NCBI GenBank assembly: GCA_020850225.1
Contig: JADZFD010000045.1
Location: forward strand, 1 to 64,000
Length of the DNA: 64,000 nucleotides
Source of the DNA: Saprospiraceae bacterium
Lineage (GTDB): Bacteria > Bacteroidota > Bacteroidia > Chitinophagales > Saprospiraceae
Direction of reading: 5' to 3'
Shown piece after piece: positions 38,393-46,177 of the stretch (position 1 is the first letter of the stretch; each line of letters opens with the position of its first letter). The translations under genes were made by a program, and so were the position numbers. The notes beneath the pieces are model-generated. The model was not told the DNA's origin and did no database searches. It saw nothing but the letters and a program-made list of their open reading frames with translations.

Positions 38393-38492
38393 TTTAATAA
38401 AGTGCGGAGCCTGTATGAATATTATCTAATGTTTCAATAGAAAAAGTTTTACCGTAGTTTAAAAACATACATATATGTGTAAACAGGATTTA

Positions 38493-38690
38493 TTATATAT
38501 CTCCTGTGTTACTTATTTTTTCTATATCTTCTTCGATACTACGTAACCGTGTTTTGCAAAATTCAGCAAGTTCAATCGCCCGTTTAAGTTTATTACTCAG
38601 GTCTTCCAGTCCGGTATTTTCAGATTGGAGTTCTTCAAGAATTTTATTGAGCTCCTGATAAGCACTGTCATATGTCATTTTTTTTGCCAT
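38493..38690 (-). CDS. xseB: Exodeoxyribonuclease VII small subunit
   Basis: 65 residues, helical, with the family pattern YDSAYQELNKILEELQ and LKRAIELAEFCKTRL. It is the small accessory subunit of the ssDNA exonuclease and is encoded 46 bp after xseA. Confidence 0.9.
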   Translation of the reverse strand: MAKKMTYDSAYQELNKILEELQSENTGLEDLSNKLKRAIELAEFCKTRLRSIEEDIEKISNTGDI

Positions 38691-38736
38691 AATAGGGATT
38701 GTATTAATAGTAATAGATATATTTAATTACGTCCGA

Positions 38737-39966
38737 TTATTGGGGTTTAACTATTATTTGACCATCATGAAATTCTATACATGTTTCTGAACTTGTTTTG
38801 TATTTTATTTTAGAATCTATAATGGTATTACTTTGTCTTATGATAGCATATCCTTTTCTAAGAACGTTGGCCGGATTCAGCAAACTGATGGATTTTTCGT
38901 TGAAATCCAATGTATTCCTATGTTTTTGAATAAGTAGCTTAGTATGTGTAAAACATTGCTTCATAACCTGGTCTACCGATTGATAATGTGTACGGATAAT
39001 CTCAGATGGCAATAATGCAAGTATTTGAATTGTTTTATTTAATAATATTTCTTCCTGCTTAACCTGTCTTTGCCCGATTTGTTGTATGGACTGTACCAAC
39101 CAGTTGACATTCGACTCAAAAGTTTCATTGATATTGATTAAAAAATCAGCCACAGCTGTTGGTGTTTTCAGATATGTGTTGGCTACAATGTCAGCTACTG
39201 TATTGTCGATTTCATGTCCAATACCGGTTATCACAGGATACGGACATCTGGCAATCTCAACACCAATATTGTAATTATCAAACCAAGATAAATCTATTTT
39301 GGAACCGCCGCCCCTGATGATCAGGACAGCATCATAATGTATTTCGGATGCTCCTATTTTTTGAAGCATTGCACATACCTCTCTTTCGGTATTCTGACCC
39401 TGCATGGCAGCATTGTATAAATCTATCCGGAATGCATATCCATTTGCATTTTGATGTAAATGGGTTGTAAAATCCTTGTATCCAGCTGCATTAAGTGCAG
39501 ATATTACAGCAACACGTTGAATGACATTGGGTAATTTGATCTGTTTATTCAAGTCAATCCATCCTTCGTTAGTCAGTTTTTGAATTATTTTTTGTCTTTG
39601 TATCTCCATCTGACCGATGGTAAATGCCGGATCAATATCTTCAATAACCAACTTCAGACCATAGCGTTCATTAAATTCAACCTGAACTTTCAATAAAACA
39701 TGAATACCTTCTTTCAGAATGGAAGGTAAAATTTCCCCTAACTTGTTTTTTAAAAAAAGAAAGGACTTATACCAGATGTTGGCAGATATCTGAGCTGTTA
39801 TTTCGCCGGTGTCTTCGTTATGATAGATTAAATCCAGATATACATTACCTTTGACTTCCTTTATTTGCGATATTTCACAGTTAACCCATATAGGTTCCGG
39901 GAAATTAAGTGATATAACCCGACGTACATATTCATTAAGTTCAAACAGGGAATAAGACTGACGCAT
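38737..39966 (-). CDS. xseA: Exodeoxyribonuclease VII large subunit
   Basis: 409 residues. N-terminal OB-fold (YVRRVISLNFPEPIWVNCEISQIK) and catalytic domain with VAVISALNAAGYKDF, RGGGSKIDLSWFDN and GIGHEIDNTVADIVANTYLKTPTAVADF. Processive ssDNA degradation in repair. It lies 21 bp after hflX and before xseB in one operon. Confidence 0.95.
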   Translation of the reverse strand: MRQSYSLFELNEYVRRVISLNFPEPIWVNCEISQIKEVKGNVYLDLIYHNEDTGEITAQISANIWYKSFLFLKNKLGEILPSILKEGIHVLLKVQVEFNERYGLKLVIEDIDPAFTIGQMEIQRQKIIQKLTNEGWIDLNKQIKLPNVIQRVAVISALNAAGYKDFTTHLHQNANGYAFRIDLYNAAMQGQNTEREVCAMLQKIGASEIHYDAVLIIRGGGSKIDLSWFDNYNIGVEIARCPYPVITGIGHEIDNTVADIVANTYLKTPTAVADFLININETFESNVNWLVQSIQQIGQRQVKQEEILLNKTIQILALLPSEIIRTHYQSVDQVMKQCFTHTKLLIQKHRNTLDFNEKSISLLNPANVLRKGYAIIRQSNTIIDSKIKYKTSSETCIEFHDGQIIVKPQ

Positions 39967-39987
39967 TTGTATTAATATATAGGTTAT

Positions 39988-41202
39988 TTACCAGGATTTG
40001 ACCTGATAAGGATACCGGATAGTGTATTCTTTTGAAATCATCTCTGAAAGTATATTTTTCAATTCATCGATATTATCCTTGTTGGCAGCTGATATCATTA
40101 CATTTTCGCAATGATACATATTGGTAAATTTTTCTTTAATATCAGCTATTATTTCTTTTTTAGTTTGATTATCCAGGTAATCGTCAAAATATGTTTTGGT
40201 ATATATATCCATTTTGTTAAAAACCATCAGGGTAGTCTTTTGTCCTGCCCCCATATCATTCAATGTATTCTGTACAGTCTGAATCTGATCCTCATAATGC
40301 GGATGAGAAATATCAATTACATGAACCAATATATCACTTTCTCTTACTTCATCCAGAGTTGACTTGAAGCTTTCAATGAGATGGTGTGGCAATTTACGTA
40401 TGAAACCCACTGTATCTGATAATAGAAACGGCATGGTTTCCCATACGATTTTACGTACTGTAGTATCCAAAGTTGCAAAAAGCTTATTTTCTGCGAAGAC
40501 CTCAGATTTACTCAGAAGGTTCATCAGGGTAGATTTTCCTACGTTGGTATATCCTACAAGAGCAACTCTGATTAATTCGCCTCTGTTTTTCCGTTGAGTC
40601 AACGTTTGTTGCTCTATTTTTTCCAGCTTCTTTTTAAGAATGGCTATTTTTTCACGAATGATACGTCTGTCCGTTTCTATTTCCTGCTCACCCGGTCCCC
40701 GCATTCCAATACCACCACGTTGTCTTTCAAGGTGAGTCCACATTCCTCTTAACCTGGGTAACAGATATTGCATCTGAGCCATTTCGACCTGAGTTTTAGC
40801 TTGTGCAGTTTGAGCTCTTCCAGCAAAAATATCGAGTATAAGTAAACTTCTGTCAACTATTTTAATCTTGAGGTAGGATTCCAGAAAGTTATTTTGTTTA
40901 CCTGTGAGATCGTCATCAAATATTGCAAGCGTAACAGTAGGATTATTATCAATATAATTTTTAATTTCCTGAAGTTTACCGGAACCGACAAATGTTTTGA
41001 CATGTGGGTGAGGTAGTTTTTGAACGAATGTTTTTGAAGTAATTGCTCCGGCTGTCGTTGCTAAAAATTCAAGTTCAGCCAAATGCTCCATAACATCTGC
41101 TTCGATTTCATCTTTTTTAATGATGCCCACTAATACACAGTGTTCATCTACAGATTTTATTCCTTTTTTTCTTTCTTTTCCTATGTTCCAGTCTTCAGAC
41201 AT
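39988..41202 (-). CDS. hflX: Ribosome-associated GTPase HflX
   Basis: 404 residues. The HflX N-terminal domain includes the glycine-rich linker RGGIGMRGPGEQEIETDRR. G1 is VGYTNVGKST, G3 DTVGF and G4 NKMD. It splits or rescues stalled ribosomes under stress. First gene of the hflX-xseA-xseB operon. The ATG at 41202 is preceded by an AT-rich promoter region shared divergently with the metal-linked pair. Confidence 0.95.
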   Translation of the reverse strand: MSEDWNIGKERKKGIKSVDEHCVLVGIIKKDEIEADVMEHLAELEFLATTAGAITSKTFVQKLPHPHVKTFVGSGKLQEIKNYIDNNPTVTLAIFDDDLTGKQNNFLESYLKIKIVDRSLLILDIFAGRAQTAQAKTQVEMAQMQYLLPRLRGMWTHLERQRGGIGMRGPGEQEIETDRRIIREKIAILKKKLEKIEQQTLTQRKNRGELIRVALVGYTNVGKSTLMNLLSKSEVFAENKLFATLDTTVRKIVWETMPFLLSDTVGFIRKLPHHLIESFKSTLDEVRESDILVHVIDISHPHYEDQIQTVQNTLNDMGAGQKTTLMVFNKMDIYTKTYFDDYLDNQTKKEIIADIKEKFTNMYHCENVMISAANKDNIDELKNILSEMISKEYTIRYPYQVKSW

Positions 41203-41337
41203 ATGAAATGATAATTTTAATGAATGTACAAAGATAAAGAATATTGTGCAGGAATTGAGACAATATTACAAGTATTAATAAACTCTTATATTTTAGTTAA
41301 ATTAAATAATTGAATAAATAGTTTCATGATATTAGTA

Positions 41338-41345
41338 TACCTTTG
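41338..41345 (+). promoter_or_regulatory. Putative -7 box (TACCTTTG)
   Basis: TAnnTTTG match ending 8 nt before the ATG at 41354. It implies an almost leaderless transcript for the His/Cys-rich protein. Confidence 0.4.
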
Positions 41346-41353
41346 TGATAATT

Positions 41354-41734
41354 ATGCGAATAATAGCACTCATATTATCATTTTTTATATTTCATCAATC
41401 ACTGGATGTCTGTGCACATGACTTAAAGCAGGTTCCTGCTAAGGATATACAAACAGTTCCGTCATCCACTATCAGCAATTACGAACATAAAAATGACTGT
41501 TGCTCGGCATTAAAGCAGCATGATCAGCATAATTCAGATAAAGAAGACAATCACAAACACTGCAATGGTGATTTTTGTAAATGTATGACTTGTATCAAAG
41601 TATATTTATCTGATTCGCGTGTACGGTTTGAACTCAATTTTAAAAGCTCTTTTTTAAATGAAGATATCAATCAGACTGTTTTTTATCATTCTTATGATTT
41701 TTATACAAAGCTTGTACACCCTCCGAAATTTTAA
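41354..41734 (+). CDS. Small exported His/Cys-rich protein (DUF6660-like)
   Basis: 126 residues: hydrophobic signal segment (2-16), then a His/Asp/Cys-rich region (44-70) with Cys49-Cys50 and a C-terminal cluster Cys70, Cys75, Cys77 and Cys80. It ends in HPPKF. Small proteins of this type (cf. DUF6660) precede metal-related TonB receptors in Bacteroidota; that link is family knowledge recalled, not verified. The frame also opens at GTG 41345, but this overlaps the promoter box. A periplasmic metal-binding role is inferred. Confidence 0.7.
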   Translation: MRIIALILSFFIFHQSLDVCAHDLKQVPAKDIQTVPSSTISNYEHKNDCCSALKQHDQHNSDKEDNHKHCNGDFCKCMTCIKVYLSDSRVRFELNFKSSFLNEDINQTVFYHSYDFYTKLVHPPKF

Positions 41735-41749
41735 ATTATTTATTTAGCA

Positions 41750-41766
41750 GGATGCATCATGCATCC
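41750..41766 (+). other. Small hairpin between the metal-linked genes
   Basis: GGATGCA (41750-41756) pairs with TGCATCC (41760-41766) across a 3-nt loop. A T-run follows after about 12 nt. It could be a weak terminator or attenuator between the His/Cys-rich protein and the receptor. Confidence 0.4.
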
Positions 41767-41920
41767 GCCATGACTGTTCTTTTTTCCTGTTTGAACAAAT
41801 TATTATTGAAGGTCGTATTTCCGTCTTTTAACCTTGATTTTAATATGAATAAATCATGACATTCTGAAATTCAGATAAACAGGAAATAATAATTTTAGAT
41901 AATTTAAATTAATTAAAACA

Positions 41921-44557
41921 ATGAATACATTTATAAAATATGCATTTATATGCATTATTACTATATTTTTTAATGTAAATAATGCAAGTGCACAATCAAC
42001 GATTAGTATTCCTGTATCAGGAGCATGTGGAATGTGTAAAACCAGAATTGAAACGGCAGCTAAAAAAACTACCGGAGTAACGAAAGCTGTCTATGATCTG
42101 GATAAACAGTCGCTGACAGTTCAGACTCAACCGTCATTCAACAGACAAAAACTCGTGGATGCAATTTTGTCAGTAGGTCACGATGCTGATGGTCAAAAAG
42201 CAGATGATGCTGTTTATGAAAAATTGGATGGTTGTTGTCACTACCGTGATGCTGAAGAAGATGGTCATGAAGGTCACAATCATGAAGGGGATGATAACGA
42301 AGGTCACAATCACGAAGGGGACGATCATTCGGGACATAATCACGGTAATACACAAGCTCAAACACCAGTTAAAGTAGCTGATTATTCAAATAAGCTGACA
42401 GGTACGGTTTATGAAAAATCAGAAAAAGGAGAGCTTTTGCCATTAATAGGAGCAAGTGTTGTATGGCTTAAAGATAATAAAGGTACTGTTACCGATCACG
42501 ATGGAAAATTTGAAACAACATTTCGCAAAAAAGGAGATTTTCTTGTTATTTCTTATATAGGTTATAGTCCGGATACTATTCAGATAGAAAAGGCCGGTAA
42601 TATTAGTATAACAATTTCAACTCCTAACTTATTGAATGAGGTAACCATATCACACAAGCGTAAAAGTACTGAAATATCCTATCTGGAACCCATAAAAGTA
42701 TATCAGATTTCCAGTAAAGAATTGTTGAAAGCTGCTTGTTGTAATCTTGCGGAGAGTTTTGATACGACACCTGCAATAGATGCAGCATCAACAGATGCCG
42801 TAACTGGAATACGTAAAATAGAAATGCTGGGACTTGCCGGTCCTTATATCCAGTTGACAACCGAAAATATGCCTTCGATAAGAGGATTGGCTGCTTTGCA
42901 GGGTCTCGCTTATATACCCGGACCCTGGGTAGAAAGTATGCAATTGAATATGGGTGCAGGTTCTGTAGTCAATGGATTTGAAAGTCTTACAGGACAAATT
43001 AATGTCGAACTGCGTAAACCATCTAATCACGATCAGTTGCTTTTGAATGCTTATGCTAATCAATCCGGAAGATACGAAATGAATACCTTTAACCGTCAGG
43101 CAGTCAGTGAAGAATGGAGTACCGCATCTATGTTGCATGCTTCACTAAGAAATCTTAGAACAGATCACAATGGAGACGGATTTATGGACTCGCCTTTAGG
43201 TAAGCAATTCGGATTTATCAATCGTTGGGACTGGTCAAATGGTCATGGGCAGGAAAGTCAGGTAGGAGTCAAACTGACATATATGGATAATATCAGTGGT
43301 CAAAAAGATTTTGATCCGGTGAGATCAGTAAGAGATCAGGTTTGGGGTGCTGATATCACAACACAACGCGCTGAAATATGGGTAAAAAGAGGATTTGTGA
43401 GTCTGGATGCTCCATATAAAAGTTTGGGAGTTCAATTCTCAGGTACCTACCATGACCAGAAAGCACAATTCGGATTAAGGAGATATGATGCTACACAAAA
43501 GTCCCTGTATTTTAATATGATTTATCAGTCCATTATCGATAATACCGATCATCAGGTACGTATGGGAACGAGCTTCCAGTACGACAATTTTGATGAATTG
43601 GTAGCCAACGACGTTTATACCCGAAATGAATGGGTACCCGGAGTATTTGGAGAATATACTTATAAAGGTTCTGAAAAAATGACCTTGCTTGTTGGCGGTC
43701 GTGCTGATTATCACAATAATTTTGGATTATTTTTTACACCACGTGTTAACCTGAGATTTGCACCTAATGAAAAGACAGTATTCAGAATTGCTGCCGGTAG
43801 AGGTCAGAGAACAGCCAGTATATTTGCTGAGAATATTGGGTTGTTTGCAAGTAACAGATCGATTGTTATAGAAGGAGGTGATATTAATAAAACACCTTAT
43901 GGTCTCGATGCTGAAGTATCGTGGAACCTGGGTGTGAGTGCTACCAAAGAAATTGCAATAGCAAAGAGAACACTTAATTTATCAGCTGACTTCAACAGAA
44001 TTCAATTTGAAAATCAGATTGTGGTGGATCTTGACAGAAGCGCCAGAACGGTTGCATTTTATAACCTGAAAGGAAAATCCTATTCCAATAGCTTACAGCT
44101 ACAGGCAGACATGGATGTAACGGATTGGCTGGACCTGAGAATTGCATACAGATATAATGATGTACAGACCACTTATGGTGAAGAGCTTCTTCAGAAGCCT
44201 TTATCATCTCCGCATCGTGCTTTTGCCAATCTGGCAGTTAAAGCAGGTAGAGGATGGGTTGTAGACTATACAGTAAACAGACTGAGCAAGGTCAGAATTC
44301 CGAATACACAGGATAATGATGCTGCATTTCAATTACCGGAATATTCAAAACCATATTTTCTGAGTAATGTACAGGTGACCAAGTCATGGAAGAATAAATT
44401 TGAAGTATATGCCGGTGGTGAAAATATCTTCAATTATAAGCAGGATAACCCTATATTGAGTGCATTGAACCCGTTTGGTTCATACTTTGACAGCTCTATC
44501 GTATGGGGTCCGATAATGGGCGTGAATGTCTATGCAGGATTGAGATATACGCTGTAG
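41921..44557 (+). CDS. TonB-dependent receptor with N-terminal HMA domain and His-rich linker
   Basis: 878 residues. Signal peptide 1-24; an HMA-like domain (about 26-92) with the metal motif CGMC (Cys36, Cys39); an extra Cys pair at 105-106; a His-rich linker (115-142) of GHNHEGDD repeats; a carboxypeptidase-like domain (about 158-235); a plug (about 250-370) and a 22-strand barrel ending in Leu. It imports or senses a metal ion or metal complex across the outer membrane, energised by TonB. The HMA and His linker suggest Cu, Zn or Ni. Probably the second gene of a unit with the His/Cys-rich protein. Confidence 0.88.
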   Translation: MNTFIKYAFICIITIFFNVNNASAQSTISIPVSGACGMCKTRIETAAKKTTGVTKAVYDLDKQSLTVQTQPSFNRQKLVDAILSVGHDADGQKADDAVYEKLDGCCHYRDAEEDGHEGHNHEGDDNEGHNHEGDDHSGHNHGNTQAQTPVKVADYSNKLTGTVYEKSEKGELLPLIGASVVWLKDNKGTVTDHDGKFETTFRKKGDFLVISYIGYSPDTIQIEKAGNISITISTPNLLNEVTISHKRKSTEISYLEPIKVYQISSKELLKAACCNLAESFDTTPAIDAASTDAVTGIRKIEMLGLAGPYIQLTTENMPSIRGLAALQGLAYIPGPWVESMQLNMGAGSVVNGFESLTGQINVELRKPSNHDQLLLNAYANQSGRYEMNTFNRQAVSEEWSTASMLHASLRNLRTDHNGDGFMDSPLGKQFGFINRWDWSNGHGQESQVGVKLTYMDNISGQKDFDPVRSVRDQVWGADITTQRAEIWVKRGFVSLDAPYKSLGVQFSGTYHDQKAQFGLRRYDATQKSLYFNMIYQSIIDNTDHQVRMGTSFQYDNFDELVANDVYTRNEWVPGVFGEYTYKGSEKMTLLVGGRADYHNNFGLFFTPRVNLRFAPNEKTVFRIAAGRGQRTASIFAENIGLFASNRSIVIEGGDINKTPYGLDAEVSWNLGVSATKEIAIAKRTLNLSADFNRIQFENQIVVDLDRSARTVAFYNLKGKSYSNSLQLQADMDVTDWLDLRIAYRYNDVQTTYGEELLQKPLSSPHRAFANLAVKAGRGWVVDYTVNRLSKVRIPNTQDNDAAFQLPEYSKPYFLSNVQVTKSWKNKFEVYAGGENIFNYKQDNPILSALNPFGSYFDSSIVWGPIMGVNVYAGLRYTL
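42271..42345 (+). repeat. In-frame 30-bp tandem repeat encoding GHNHEGDD units
   Basis: Two full 30-nt copies (42271-42300, 42301-42330) and a partial third within the receptor gene, differing by a few substitutions. It encodes the metal-binding His-rich linker and could vary in copy number. Confidence 0.8.
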
Positions 44558-44578
44558 ATAATTTAATTTTACAAATTT

Positions 44579-44622
44579 AAAAATGGCTGGATGTACATCG
44601 GGATGTATATTTGGCCATTTTT
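44579..44622. terminator. Bidirectional intrinsic terminator
   Basis: AAAAATGGC (44579-44587) pairs with GCCATTTTT (44614-44622), with A/T-rich flanks on both sides. It lies between the convergent receptor gene and the lipoprotein gene. Confidence 0.7.
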
Positions 44623-44660
44623 ATTAGGTCCTGATTAATAACGATTCCAATTGATAAATT

Positions 44661-45650
44661 TCAACCTCTTTTTAAAGCTGGAGTGTTGTTGCGTTTAACA
44701 TTGCTACCAAATTCATTGGACAATCTGCTTAACTCCTGTTTCATCAAAGAGATATAAGCCTCGATCTGATCATACATATCTGCTCTGTTTTGAAGTTGCT
44801 CAGCCGAATATTTTCCACCTGTACCAAAGTAGATAGGGATATTCCTGTCATCTTTTTCTACCGTATCTATCTGACCGAAAGCCGTCCAGTTATGTATCAG
44901 TTGCTCTCTGAGCGTTCGTTCACTACCTGCCGGATTTTTATAATTCAGATAATACCATATGGAAGGTGGCAGTGTTTTCGAAACAACAGGTCCGTACCAT
45001 ATTTCGGCAGGTGTATTCCTGAAATGATAAAAAAATGTCTTTGGATTATTAAACAACATCAGCAATCCCAGGGATGCTTCGGCAAGGCTGGTACCTATGG
45101 CCACATAAGTACTGGCATTTCCTGATAATAATTCGGCAGCTACCGATCCGGCAGCACCTGTTACAATGGACCCGATAACCAATTTTTTTTCACGGGTATC
45201 TGACTTCCCTTTTAAGAATCCTGAAATTTGAGATGCACGTTCTTCTTCACAGTCCAGTTCACTGGTAACAGAGGATATTTCCAGTGAACTGGTATTAATG
45301 GTGTGATTAACGGATTGTATTATCTCTAAAATTTCAATTTTTAGATCTGTAGATGGGTTCATTTTAAATTCATCACTCAATAACGCATATTTGTTCAGGT
45401 CATCCAACAAACCCAATGCATTCGCTATATTCAGTGAAGTAGCTGAATAATTACTGGTGAGTGCTGTATCCAGGTGTAAAGTATGTATAGGTCTGGGTAA
45501 ATTATCTGCAGTATAGGCATAATCGGATTGATGATAGCAACTACTGTTCTCGTATGTCAGTGCTGAAGGTGCCTTTTTTGTAACGGTACATGACTGTATA
45601 GTAACAAGGATAAAATATAAGAAAAATATTTTTTTAAAATGATAAGGCAT
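44661..45650 (-). CDS. Hypothetical lipoprotein
   Basis: 329 residues. Signal peptide with lipobox QSC (Cys21). The middle (about 150-200) has a Gly/Ala-rich hydrophobic stretch that could be one or two membrane helices. Predicted helices with heptad-like spacing occur near 85-130 and at the C-terminus. No named domain is recognised. A possible TAACTTTG box lies 200 bp upstream (45854-45861). Convergent with the receptor gene; no functional link is evident. Confidence 0.72.
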   Translation of the reverse strand: MPYHFKKIFFLYFILVTIQSCTVTKKAPSALTYENSSCYHQSDYAYTADNLPRPIHTLHLDTALTSNYSATSLNIANALGLLDDLNKYALLSDEFKMNPSTDLKIEILEIIQSVNHTINTSSLEISSVTSELDCEEERASQISGFLKGKSDTREKKLVIGSIVTGAAGSVAAELLSGNASTYVAIGTSLAEASLGLLMLFNNPKTFFYHFRNTPAEIWYGPVVSKTLPPSIWYYLNYKNPAGSERTLREQLIHNWTAFGQIDTVEKDDRNIPIYFGTGGKYSAEQLQNRADMYDQIEAYISLMKQELSRLSNEFGSNVKRNNTPALKRG

Positions 45651-46177
45651 ATTTTTAATGAAGTTATAAATTAATAAGTATGTAAAACTTGACGCTATAT
45701 TTTTTAATTCAATTATAAATTATCCGTTGTATAGATTTATTTTATACAAGGACGAAATGTAGGTATTAGTTACAAATCATCGAAATATTGAAGTAATATA
45801 AGTTCCAAATATAATATGAATATTTATAATTTTGAATTTAAATATTCTTTTTACAAAGTTAGGGTTGTTAAACGCACAGTATAATAAAATATTGTATAAA
45901 TATTTTATATAATATTTTTAATTTTATATCAATGAAAATTAAATTACTAATTTTATATATTCTGATTTTCAAATAATGTAATTTTGCATAAGAATTATTT
46001 ATATTTCTGATATTATAATAATAGTTCTGTAAAAATTTTATATATGACAAAAGCAAATGACAAATAAGGTGGGTATTATCTATTGTGGTATGGATTACTG
46101 AAATGTTATTTTATAAAATATATAAATTTGAGTAAAAGATAAAATTTTATTTTTAATCAAAATCCAATTGTAAAATT
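45651..46177. other. AT-rich intergenic region without recognised gene
   Basis: 527 bp between the divergent lipoprotein and FAD oxidoreductase genes, strongly AT-rich at 45880-46060. Only a possible minus-strand TAnnTTTG box (45854-45861) stands out. The short ORF there is low-complexity Ile/Tyr/Asn translation and is not credible. Confidence 0.5.

Noticed and set aside
42138..42377. His/Asp-rich ORFs in other frames over the receptor repeat
   Set aside because: Shadow frames of the 30-bp repeat inside the receptor gene.
45868..46056. 62-residue minus-strand ORF in the AT-rich gap
   Set aside because: Composition reflects AT richness only; no start context or recognisable sequence.
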